12,726 nt of DNA from Bacteroides sp. (GTDB lineage Bacteria; Bacteroidota; Bacteroidia; Bacteroidales; Bacteroidaceae): NCBI GenBank assembly GCA_019412865.1, contig DXOJ01000684.1, forward strand, positions 1-12,726, read 5' to 3'. The position numbers and the translations under genes are program-made. This document shows, in pieces, positions 1 to 7,725 of the stretch; position 1 is the stretch's first letter, and every line of letters starts with the position of its first letter. The notes below the pieces were generated by a model that did no database searches, was not told where the DNA came from, and was given only the letters and a program-made list of their open reading frames with translations.

Positions 1-725
1 ATACGGTCTAACTCTTCATGCGTAGCCTTTTGCAAATCGTGGTCGGGAGTCTCCCGGTCGATCGTATAAATCATTACTTGACGGGGAGCGATTTCTTTCA
101 CTGCTTCTATCCAGGGGAGCACATACTTGTCGGATGTATTATCCATGTCTTTTCCCTGATAACCTCCTTTCAGGAACATCGTCTGTACGATGCAGTTTCC
201 TTTGAACTCTTTCATCTTTTCGATGATCTTCTTAACAGAGTATTTTCCGTTAGGACGGTCCAACAGATGAATGTATTCTTCATCCACCGTATCCAGTTTC
301 AGGATATTATTATCTATCTTGTTCAGTGCTTCGAATACGGCAGGACGGTCGATAAATGTAGAGTTACTCAATACGCTTACTTTTGCTTTTGGGAAATACT
401 TGTCGCGAAGCGCAAGTGTATCTTCTATGATTTCCGGGAAATGGGGATGCGCAGTCGGTTCACCGTTTCCGGCAAATGTCAGTACATCGGGAGCGGGGCC
501 GTTTGCCTGCATGTCTTTTAGTTTCTCTTCGAGAGCCGTGCGGACTTCTTCACGGGTAGGAAGAAGTTTCTTCGTACGATGTTCGGCATTGAAACCACAC
601 TCACAATAAATGCAGTCGAATGAACAAACCTTACCGTCGTCCGGCAATAAATTGATTCCCAAAGAAACGCCCAAACGGCGGGAATGAATAGGGCCGAAGA
701 TGGGTGAAGGAAAAATAATAGTCAT
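1..725 (-). CDS. Radical SAM protein, COG0731-like (3' end cut by window edge)
   Basis: The frame is open from the ATG at 723-725 to the window edge, giving 241 residues and no stop. A radical SAM cluster motif CxxxCxxC is visible as Cys34, Cys38 and Cys41 (CSFDCIYC), with a further Cys43. A SAM-binding GNGEPT motif lies at about residues 86-91. The N-terminal pattern GPIHSRRLGVSLGINLLP (residues 11-28) is typical of the COG0731 Fe-S oxidoreductase group, which is related to archaeal wyosine-synthesis enzymes. The chemistry is therefore very likely reductive SAM cleavage at a [4Fe-4S] cluster in the cytoplasm. The substrate cannot be read from sequence, and Bacteroides is not known to make wyosine. 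There is no signal peptide. The gene lies 115 bases beyond the preceding protease operon and has its own -7 promoter element, so it is probably transcribed separately and is functionally unrelated. The missing C-terminus cannot be assessed. Confidence 0.88.
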   Translation of the reverse strand, partial: MTIIFPSPIFGPIHSRRLGVSLGINLLPDDGKVCSFDCIYCECGFNAEHRTKKLLPTREEVRTALEEKLKDMQANGPAPDVLTFAGNGEPTAHPHFPEIIEDTLALRDKYFPKAKVSVLSNSTFIDRPAVFEALNKIDNNILKLDTVDEEYIHLLDRPNGKYSVKKIIEKMKEFKGNCIVQTMFLKGGYQGKDMDNTSDKYVLPWIEAVKEIAPRQVMIYTIDRETPDHDLQKATHEELDR

Positions 726-756
726 CTTATTCTAATTATTTATTCATAAATCATAG

Positions 757-764
757 CAAAGATA
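757..764 (-). promoter_or_regulatory. Bacteroides-type -7 element of the radical SAM gene
   Basis: On the minus strand these bases read TATCTTTG, a full match to the Bacteroides primary-sigma -7 consensus TAnnTTTG. The element ends 31 bases before the ATG at 725, so the leader would be about 25 bases. No clear -33 TTTG is found at the usual 19-21 base spacing; the nearest TTTTGGG is too close. The promoter call therefore rests on the -7 element and its position. Confidence 0.55.
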
Positions 765-784
765 ACCCAAAACTTATAGGTTAT
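762..784. repeat. Short inverted repeat between the protease operon and the radical SAM gene
   Basis: ATAACC at 762-767 is complementary to GGTTAT at 779-784, giving a 6-bp stem with an 11-base loop. It overlaps the upstream half of the -7 element at 757-764. It is not followed by a proper U-run in the minus-strand direction, so it is a poor intrinsic terminator. It could be a weak terminator, an operator, or chance. The rest of the 726-840 spacer is A/T-rich and shows no small ORF or other signal I can support. Confidence 0.25.
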
Positions 785-840
785 TCTATCTGTACGACCA
801 TTTTTTCATCATCCCAAACAAATTATTACTCTAACGCCAC

Positions 841-2952
841 TCAAGAAACCACACGGAAATATTGATCCATTCTTCTCAAAAGCAGAATATACATATCACG
901 TACTTCCCTTTGGGAATGTGTCGTGCTAAGCTCCTCCAGTCTATCGTGCAGACTATGCAATTCGTTCGTTAAACGTTTCTTTATACTATTATGTTCAGTA
1001 GCTTCCTGCATAATATCCAGCCACGCTTCCAAACATATCAGCTGAATATCCATCTGTTCATAACTAACGGCAGACTGCGGATCAAAACCATTAAACAATC
1101 CTTTATAAAGATCCCGGAAAAAATCAATATCGTCATACCCCTTCCGGTCACTCTGCAACGCCTGCAATCGAAGAGCTGAAATTGTCTTTACACTCAACAA
1201 TTGTTTGAACAACTTCGCCAGTTCCGGATACAGAAGATTGTTTCTTGTTTCCAACAAATTCTCTTTTACATAGGTACATTCCATCTTTTTAACAGAATGA
1301 AATAAATAGTTGTCCAAATCAAGCATTGCCTGACGCTGCGCATCTGCCGGTTGAGAACTACCCACCACCTTTGCCATTTCCATCAGATAACTCCCATACA
1401 GACGAATAGCTTTTCTGTATATATCAGTGAGCGAACTCCCTTTATCGTATTTCTTCCCCTTATACACAATCTTATCCAACCGACTCACTACAGTCTGTAA
1501 ATCCGATATTTTGACCGCATAATCTTCTGGAAATGAAGAATTAGAATTCTCCTTCCCTGATGGTTGGAATAAACGAATGTGATCTGGTAAATTATGATCT
1601 ATCCATTGGCGGAGCTTCTCCCGTTCATCATAACAATTTTGGTCTCCTTTGAAAGGATGATAGCCAAAATAAATAGTCCGGCAATCATCATCTCCAACTT
1701 TTAAAGTCTTTCCACACGAGCTTTTCGATAAACTTCTGCGCAAACCTAAAAGATATCCAATTTCTTCCGTTATTTCATTTTGCAACAATTCTTTTTCCAC
1801 TTCTTTAGAATAACGGTCAGCCAGAATACGCGAATCCGAGGCACCGCAACTTAACAGATAGTCGTCTAATTTTCCTTTTAGGAATCCATGTCCGATATTC
1901 AGACGACATGAAAGTATTTCTCCGGTACGAGGATGACAGATAAAGTCACTTTTGATCCCCGGTATTCTTAAATCATAAGATATAAAAGCACGTTGTTCCG
2001 CCGGAATTATCTTTCGGTCTGCATACCTTACTTGTAAAGCATCATGAATACCTGCTTTATGGAAGGCGGTATTCCATGCTTCCACTCCTTCCTTTACTGC
2101 CTGGAAGTATTCCTTCGGAAAAAGAGTGTCTACATAGAAAGTAAGCGGTTGTGACATATCCCAACGAAGAATCAATGAATCTTCTACCATACAATAAGGA
2201 TTTTGCGAGTAATCTTTGAAACTCAATGTCCGGTAAGGTATTCTGTAATCTGCCAAGCGGATCTGATCTTTTTTCAGAGGTAGCAAGCGTACTGCACAAG
2301 TGACTTCCAAAGGCATACTACCTTCAGGCAATATAATGGCAGAACTGGACAGCATATATCTTTCTGCTTCAACTCCATGATAGCGCCTGACCGTAAACGA
2401 CACACCTTCCTTAAAAGGATGTATTTTCATTATTTCCGACAGTTCCGGAACCAAGGAACGAATAAAACTATCATTATAGCTGAACCAGTCATCGCCAGTC
2501 ATCAGATACTCTGTTATCCGAATAATAGCTCCCTGCTCTTTTGAATAGGCCACCACTGGATAACTTTTACCGGCAGGTTGCATATTTGACAACGAGAAAG
2601 ATTGCTGATATGTGCTTTTTTCATCTAAAATACGCTCTGTATAAAACGGTTTTTGAAAGCAAATTGTAGCTTTATCCGGAGATATAATACGCACTACTCC
2701 CAGTCCGTCAACCGGACGATTCAACAAATCAAACCCTCGGTCTATCTGTCCACTGACTTCAATTTCCCGCCCGATATATTTTTCGGGTATTTCCAAATAG
2801 ATTTCTTTTTCCGCTACATACACAGGAAACACACCGTCGATCTTATCCATCCCGGCAACAAAAAACTCGTCAAATGACTTGACGGAATCCTGTGCCTGAA
2901 GCAAAGCTGTGACACACAACAATATACCAATCACATATCTTCTTCTCTTCAT
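841..2952 (-). CDS. Secreted metalloprotease-like protein without zinc ligands (pseudoprotease paralogue)
   Basis: This 703-residue protein begins with a basic, hydrophobic type I signal peptide (cleavage near residue 20; no lipobox), so it should be exported to the periplasm. It is a clear paralogue of the 782-residue protease encoded just upstream. Shared blocks include a YLEIPEKYIGRE segment like YWEIPDSLIGRE, FYVD...P.EY, AW..AF.KAG, a CxPRxGEIxxC block (Cys339, Cys349) and CGAxD (Cys369). From Cys339 to the active-site position the two proteins align without gaps over 58 residues. Where the upstream protein has HEVGHTLGLEHN, this one has EEIGYLLGLRRS (Glu396, Glu397, Tyr400, Arg406). All three zinc histidines are lost while the general-base Glu and the Gly are kept. 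The SIMDY Met-turn region is also missing; that segment is about 40 residues shorter. The reading frame is intact, so this is not an obvious decaying pseudogene. Automated annotation would probably call it a zinc-dependent metalloprotease. I infer it is non-catalytic and may bind peptide or regulate or partner the upstream enzyme. It is the last gene of the operon, 25 bases after its paralogue. Confidence 0.9.
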   Translation of the reverse strand: MKRRRYVIGILLCVTALLQAQDSVKSFDEFFVAGMDKIDGVFPVYVAEKEIYLEIPEKYIGREIEVSGQIDRGFDLLNRPVDGLGVVRIISPDKATICFQKPFYTERILDEKSTYQQSFSLSNMQPAGKSYPVVAYSKEQGAIIRITEYLMTGDDWFSYNDSFIRSLVPELSEIMKIHPFKEGVSFTVRRYHGVEAERYMLSSSAIILPEGSMPLEVTCAVRLLPLKKDQIRLADYRIPYRTLSFKDYSQNPYCMVEDSLILRWDMSQPLTFYVDTLFPKEYFQAVKEGVEAWNTAFHKAGIHDALQVRYADRKIIPAEQRAFISYDLRIPGIKSDFICHPRTGEILSCRLNIGHGFLKGKLDDYLLSCGASDSRILADRYSKEVEKELLQNEITEEIGYLLGLRRSLSKSSCGKTLKVGDDDCRTIYFGYHPFKGDQNCYDEREKLRQWIDHNLPDHIRLFQPSGKENSNSSFPEDYAVKISDLQTVVSRLDKIVYKGKKYDKGSSLTDIYRKAIRLYGSYLMEMAKVVGSSQPADAQRQAMLDLDNYLFHSVKKMECTYVKENLLETRNNLLYPELAKLFKQLLSVKTISALRLQALQSDRKGYDDIDFFRDLYKGLFNGFDPQSAVSYEQMDIQLICLEAWLDIMQEATEHNSIKKRLTNELHSLHDRLEELSTTHSQREVRDMYILLLRRMDQYFRVVS

Positions 2953-2977
2953 GAATTTCTTTATTTACTTTTCATCA

Positions 2978-5326
2978 TTAAAACAAAATACTATCTACAA
3001 GAAACATTGCCCGTTTTTTGGCAACCGGATCCGTAATCTTATGGCTATAATCAAGACTTTCCTCCTTTATTCTATTCAAAGCCTGCATGATGGAAACCAA
3101 TAATCTCGACGAAGTTATCTTTTCTGATCTATCCAACAATTTAACAAGTTTACTCACATAAAGCAGCTGCACTTTATACTTGGCGTCACTTACAGGAATA
3201 TTGTCAGCCCATTCGGTAAATAATTCTTTATGTATGCTTTCCAAAAACTCATCTACAGACAACATATCCTCACAAACATTCTCCGTTCTTTCCACTTCCC
3301 GGAGGGAACGAATCATTTCCGACATCAGCTCTTCATAAAAGCGATCGAACTCCCGACTACCATTTATTTCTAATTTAGCGGTAAGTTTTTCATCAAACAT
3401 CCACACAGGCGGTTGTAATATATAAGCCTGTATAAAGCTCATAACCTTCTTATTGTAATCGGCTTTTTCAGGTATGTAAATATTCTCATCATCCGGCTCA
3501 GCAAGACGTTTCCCGCCCAAATGAGACAAAACGTGCTGTACCCACTGTTTATAATGCTCCAATACCGCTTCATAACGCCCCTGTAATACACGCAAAGACG
3601 TTTTATCCGTCACATTCCAGACATCCGGATGTTCACACAAATATTTCAAGTTCTCTATTCCCTGTGTATTAACCATAACATGGTCATTACCCAAATCTTC
3701 TGCCTGAGCCCTTACATCCATTCTGCCCGAAAAATGTAATGAGGGATCTTTCTGTTTTTCCTGATTCCAAAGGCTCCTGTTCTTTTCTCTTTCAGAAGCA
3801 TCTTTACCCGGAAATATACGGTAGCCCCATTCAATAGCCCACTTATCATATTCGCCGACACGTACCCGCCTGTTTCTCAAATCAACTTTATCTTGAGGAC
3901 GCAAAGCATAATTACACCGCACATAATCCATTATGGAACTACCAATACTATATTGACTTAAAAAGTCATTATCACGTAATTGATCGATGGAGTAATGAGA
4001 ACTACCCAGAAAGTTATGTTCCAACCCTAATGTATGACCCACTTCATGTGTCAATACTTGTTTTATCTGTTCGTATTGCAAAGAGTCCGGCAACTCTATA
4101 TTCCATGCCTGCGGATCATTCGCTCCACATTGAGCAAAATACCATTTCTGTTCCAAATTCAAGACACTGCAAAAAATACCGATGTGGCAAGCTATAATCT
4201 CACCGGACCGGGGTTCGCATGGAGTCGGTCCATAAGCGTTATTTTGTCCTGATATCTTCCATGAGATGAACGGATAAGTACTGTCATAAATACTAAAATC
4301 AGGATCTTCCTCAACGGTAGGAGCCAGTCGCGCATCAATGGCGTTCTTAAATCCAGCTTTCTCGAAAGCCGGACGCCAGTCACGCACCGCTTCAATGATA
4401 CAGTCGATGTACTTTTCCGGTGTATTACGATCTATATAAAAAATAATAGGTTGTATGGGTTCTACCAGTTCCCCCCTCATGTATCTTTCTTCATCTTCCG
4501 CCCTTATTTCCAGCCGCCATCGTTTGACAACAGATTTCCGAATAGCAGGCTGATTCCCTTGAAAACACTCCTTGCTGATAGAAAAATAAGCTCCGGTATT
4601 TGCAGCAACTGCCTCCAACGGTCTTTTTGACAGTAATTTTATGCAGATACCTGTATCCCAGTCTCCAATATAAGGAGGTGCAACAGGCTTACCTGGTATT
4701 TTCATTGACGAACTTCGATAAACTCGTGATGCGTGTATCAACAAGCGGTTGTCATATCCTTTAATTTCCTTGATATAATCTTTCTCTCTTAAACGCGTAC
4801 CTATCAATAAATCAAAAGATACAATATCAAGAGTAAACAAAGGAAAATCTTTTAATACTTCACCAATCTCTATCAAGCTGCTTCCCTGATTCCTAGCTTT
4901 AATCGGTAATATCTTATAAAGCCTTTCGTTCCCACGTTGGGCGGCGATTTTTGCATACGTTCCTTCAGGATTTTCTATCACCCTCTCATATTGTGGATCC
5001 ATCATCCACAACTCGTCACCCTGTTTACGGAAACTGAAAAATACCGGACCTATCATGTCACCCGCATATCCGAATTTCTTTTCCATATCCCGGTCCGGAC
5101 GGGCAGGAGCTGTCAGGATAGTTGTCGTTACGGCAAACTCACGTCCAATCAATGAATCCGGGATTTCCCAATAGATATGTTTATCACTTCGGTAGGTAGT
5201 AAACATACCGGGAATAACTTCCACTGGTGCTTCTTCTTTAATAAAAGTTGTAATACTTTGCTGTTGCCCGTACAGACAAGTACAGACAACAGCAAGAAAT
5301 ACTGCACCGATAATTCCTTTTAGCAT
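2978..5326 (-). CDS. Secreted zinc-dependent metalloprotease (metzincin type, DUF5117/DUF4953 family)
   Basis: This 782-residue protein has a type I signal peptide (hydrophobic residues 5-18, cleavage near Gly20-Gln21). The cysteines at 15 and 17 do not form a lipobox, so a soluble periplasmic or exported enzyme is expected. The N-terminal part (about 35-280) matches the DUF5118/DUF5117 layout of Bacteroidota zinc proteases. The catalytic part follows, with an extended zinc motif HEVGHTLGLEHN: His427, His431 and His437 as ligands and Glu428 as general base. A Met-turn SIMDY has its Met at residue 466. This HExxHxxGxxH plus Met-turn pattern is the metzincin signature. Upstream lie a CxPRxGEIxxC block (Cys370, Cys380) and CGAxD (Cys400), which could form disulfides. 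Length is ordinary for the family. It probably cleaves peptides brought in by the SusC/SusD system encoded upstream; the specificity is unknown. It starts 15 bases after the PKD-like lipoprotein gene and precedes a paralogue lacking the zinc ligands. Confidence 0.93.
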   Translation of the reverse strand: MLKGIIGAVFLAVVCTCLYGQQQSITTFIKEEAPVEVIPGMFTTYRSDKHIYWEIPDSLIGREFAVTTTILTAPARPDRDMEKKFGYAGDMIGPVFFSFRKQGDELWMMDPQYERVIENPEGTYAKIAAQRGNERLYKILPIKARNQGSSLIEIGEVLKDFPLFTLDIVSFDLLIGTRLREKDYIKEIKGYDNRLLIHASRVYRSSSMKIPGKPVAPPYIGDWDTGICIKLLSKRPLEAVAANTGAYFSISKECFQGNQPAIRKSVVKRWRLEIRAEDEERYMRGELVEPIQPIIFYIDRNTPEKYIDCIIEAVRDWRPAFEKAGFKNAIDARLAPTVEEDPDFSIYDSTYPFISWKISGQNNAYGPTPCEPRSGEIIACHIGIFCSVLNLEQKWYFAQCGANDPQAWNIELPDSLQYEQIKQVLTHEVGHTLGLEHNFLGSSHYSIDQLRDNDFLSQYSIGSSIMDYVRCNYALRPQDKVDLRNRRVRVGEYDKWAIEWGYRIFPGKDASEREKNRSLWNQEKQKDPSLHFSGRMDVRAQAEDLGNDHVMVNTQGIENLKYLCEHPDVWNVTDKTSLRVLQGRYEAVLEHYKQWVQHVLSHLGGKRLAEPDDENIYIPEKADYNKKVMSFIQAYILQPPVWMFDEKLTAKLEINGSREFDRFYEELMSEMIRSLREVERTENVCEDMLSVDEFLESIHKELFTEWADNIPVSDAKYKVQLLYVSKLVKLLDRSEKITSSRLLVSIMQALNRIKEESLDYSHKITDPVAKKRAMFLVDSILF

Positions 5327-5341
5327 AAAGACCGGTTTATA

Positions 5342-7015
5342 CTATTCATAATTATAGCTAATATCAACAATCTTCCCAATAGGCTGATCGGGATCTTCGT
5401 AAACACAAATGCTGTTTTCTTCACGAGCTACATCGCCCGCCACTGTCAATTGCAATTCGACAACTACACCTTTGTCAGCAGTATTGATACCCAACCCGAG
5501 AGACATACCTAGTTTCTCCTTATATTCGCCTATTTCCTCATCGTCATCTTCCTCTCTCACACTTTCAGGGTCCTTAAATTTAAAACTAACTATCTGTGCT
5601 GACGGATCAGTTTCATAAGTATAAAGTTCAATTGCCCTTCCGCGACCAAGATCAATGCGATATAATTTATTACCCGATGTCATAAATATAAGGTTTGCCG
5701 TATACGCGTAAGAAGCTGCAAATTTTGCTGTTTCTACATTTACTTCGGACGGTAAAGCAATCGTATACCGGGCAGCACAAATCGGATCTTCATCTTGCGC
5801 ACTGAATTTAAACACAGTCAGCTCTTTTCCGTTATGGGGAGCAGCAATTGCATAAGCAAAATTTCCCCCGTTTCCTCCCGTAACAATGTCATGCACTTCT
5901 AAAGACGGATCAATCTTATTTGGATCAAAGACATTTGATTCATCAGACGACATTAAATATGTCCTGACAGGTTTCTGATCAGTCCATTTAGTTCCATAAT
6001 TACGTATATCTTGAGTAGCCGAATTCGGTACCATATAATCGCTAAAACCCAGAATAGAGGAAGCAAGAAAACGATGATTTTCAGAATCAAAAAACAAATA
6101 GCCTCCTCCATACGAACCATAAGCGGAAATGGCGGGAAACTCACTTTCCTTTTTTACTGAGAATGGTACACAAAATCCATCCATAGGAGCACAATATGCT
6201 TTTCCACTATTCACAAACAATTCACCATGAGTACTCATCTTATAGAGCTCGATATTCAACGGTTCCCCTTTTCCAGTCGGTTCAAAAAGTATTTTATTCG
6301 ATGGATATCTCGTTATTAAAGTACTTGGAGTCAACAAGGCCAAGTCCCGATCGGTTACCACCATTAACGCCGGACTTACTTTAAAACCAAAAAAACCCAG
6401 CATACTACTTAAAAACGAATCCCCATAGTTTTTTCTTGCACTTACCGCCAAAGGTTTTCCTTCTAACGGAAATGACTGATTCAGTTCTGATTTAAAGACA
6501 TCCGGATAAACATAATATCCTTCCGGAGTACCCTCTATCGCTCCTAATACTCCCTTTCCTTCTTTTTCCTGCAATACAAACCAGCAAGGATTTAAAGGAC
6601 GAATAATTGCAACTTCACCTATCTGATACCAGGTTGTTCCATTCTTTTTATCCGTAATGACCAACATCAAACCTATATTTTCGGATTCATAAGGCTCGAC
6701 TGTTACTTTACATTCTTTGCCTACGGAATAATCTTTATAATCACTAAGTCTGTCCGACCCCGCTTTCTTTCCTTCGATTGTTTTCTTCCATTGAAATACA
6801 AGGTTTTTCTCATTTTGCTCCAAAGTCTGAGAAATCTCGGGTATAATTGAAACTTCGACTGCTTCCTCTTTAGGCATACGTACCTTCGTTTCAGGTATTA
6901 CGATATCCATCGTATTTACATCATGATAATCGTAATCTCCCTTGTCATCGTAACAGCCTGTTTGCAATAAAGCCGCTCCGATAAAACTTACTATACAGAT
7001 GATATATTTCCTCAT
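5342..7015 (-). CDS. PKD-like family surface lipoprotein (PKD_6 type)
   Basis: This 557-residue protein has a signal peptide ending in a lipobox (LQTGC, lipidated Cys21). The mature N-terminus CYDDKGDYDYHD is a hallmark of the PKD-like lipoproteins encoded beside SusC/SusD pairs. Acidic residues directly after the cysteine fit the Bacteroidota surface-export signal. The N-terminal third resembles Ig/PKD-like beta domains (ValSer-type strands, then a segment with MLVITDKKNGTTWYQIGEV). The remainder is rich in beta strands and Gly/Tyr and might form a propeller-like binding domain, but that is inference. An acidic run (REEDDDEE, residues 487-494) might bind a cation. I see no catalytic motif. 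The gene sits 17 bases after the DUF4843 gene and 15 before the protease. The likely role is an accessory substrate-binding subunit on the SusC/SusD complex. From memory, the order SusC, SusD and two extra lipoproteins matches the structurally studied BT2264-BT2261 system of B. thetaiotaomicron. Confidence 0.85.
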   Translation of the reverse strand: MRKYIICIVSFIGAALLQTGCYDDKGDYDYHDVNTMDIVIPETKVRMPKEEAVEVSIIPEISQTLEQNEKNLVFQWKKTIEGKKAGSDRLSDYKDYSVGKECKVTVEPYESENIGLMLVITDKKNGTTWYQIGEVAIIRPLNPCWFVLQEKEGKGVLGAIEGTPEGYYVYPDVFKSELNQSFPLEGKPLAVSARKNYGDSFLSSMLGFFGFKVSPALMVVTDRDLALLTPSTLITRYPSNKILFEPTGKGEPLNIELYKMSTHGELFVNSGKAYCAPMDGFCVPFSVKKESEFPAISAYGSYGGGYLFFDSENHRFLASSILGFSDYMVPNSATQDIRNYGTKWTDQKPVRTYLMSSDESNVFDPNKIDPSLEVHDIVTGGNGGNFAYAIAAPHNGKELTVFKFSAQDEDPICAARYTIALPSEVNVETAKFAASYAYTANLIFMTSGNKLYRIDLGRGRAIELYTYETDPSAQIVSFKFKDPESVREEDDDEEIGEYKEKLGMSLGLGINTADKGVVVELQLTVAGDVAREENSICVYEDPDQPIGKIVDISYNYE

Positions 7016-7032
7016 AACGTTTCTTTTTAATC

Positions 7033-7716
7033 TTATTCATATTCTATTTCATCACCCTCTTCACCTAAAATCGGTGGATTTCCCTCCTCCTTATATTCTC
7101 TATAAGCTTGCTTGATTACATCAATATCTTCATCTTCCAAATCATCCCATACACGTTGACATACATCCATAATAAACATATATTTAGCATCGCTATAACT
7201 GCCAAATCCCACATAATCACTCCATTCGGTCGGTTTCAACTCCCATCTGACATTTAAAACGATTTGATTCTTTTCTACCAGACCTTTATCAAACTGATGA
7301 AGAGGGTTATTCAAATCAAACTCCAGATAACAACCATAAACATTTCTACCTGCCTCTACTTTCGGACGATTTATTTTATAATAGAATATCTGGCAAACTG
7401 TATCAAGGTCAGTATATGTATACTTGCTTTCCAATAATACATCCACTGAATTCTGATAATCATTATTCGGAGTTACTTTCACACAGAAATCACGATTCTC
7501 TTTCAAAAAATCTCCTTGTATTCTTACCTCGAAACTGTCTACAGCATAAGGTTCTTTCTTCACATAATCCGTATCAACCAAAGTACGGACATGCGTAGTG
7601 CTACCATAGAAATTGATACGAGGTGTCTGGTCATATAAGTCTATCTCGTTTTCACTGCATCCTACATAAATGCCGCAAACAAGAATAGCTAAAACAAAAT
7701 ATATAATACGTTTCAT
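7033..7716 (-). CDS. DUF4843-type surface lipoprotein
   Basis: This 227-residue protein has a lipoprotein signal peptide with a YVGC lipobox (lipidated Cys20), followed by Ser-Glu-Asn-Glu-Ile-Asp, which suits surface export. The mature part begins LYDQTPRINFYG and contains beta-rich segments of the kind seen in DUF4843 proteins encoded immediately after susD genes. Near the C-terminus, a YSDAKYMFIMDV segment is followed by a very acidic tail (about residues 192-227). No enzymatic motif is visible. It begins 9 bases after the SusD stop and ends 17 bases before the PKD-like gene, so it is co-transcribed and probably translationally linked to them. The likely role is an accessory lipoprotein of the SusC/SusD importer. 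The family assignment comes from the context plus general sequence character, not a decisive motif. Confidence 0.75.
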   Translation of the reverse strand: MKRIIYFVLAILVCGIYVGCSENEIDLYDQTPRINFYGSTTHVRTLVDTDYVKKEPYAVDSFEVRIQGDFLKENRDFCVKVTPNNDYQNSVDVLLESKYTYTDLDTVCQIFYYKINRPKVEAGRNVYGCYLEFDLNNPLHQFDKGLVEKNQIVLNVRWELKPTEWSDYVGFGSYSDAKYMFIMDVCQRVWDDLEDEDIDVIKQAYREYKEEGNPPILGEEGDEIEYE

Positions 7717-7725
7717 AATGCTTCA

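Noticed and set aside
18..521. A 167-codon plus-strand open frame near the left edge
   Set aside because: It lies opposite the radical SAM gene, whose minus-strand frame carries CxxxCxxC and GNGEPT motifs. The plus-strand product has no family features.
762..784. Intrinsic terminator of the operon
   Set aside because: The stem is only 6 bp, the loop is 11 bases, and no U-run follows in the minus-strand direction. No better hairpin was found in 726-840.
841..2952. Calling the second protease-like gene a pseudogene or frameshifted copy
   Set aside because: The frame is continuous for 703 codons with a signal peptide, family blocks and proper spacing in the operon. The active-site changes are substitutions and one in-frame loss, not disruptions.
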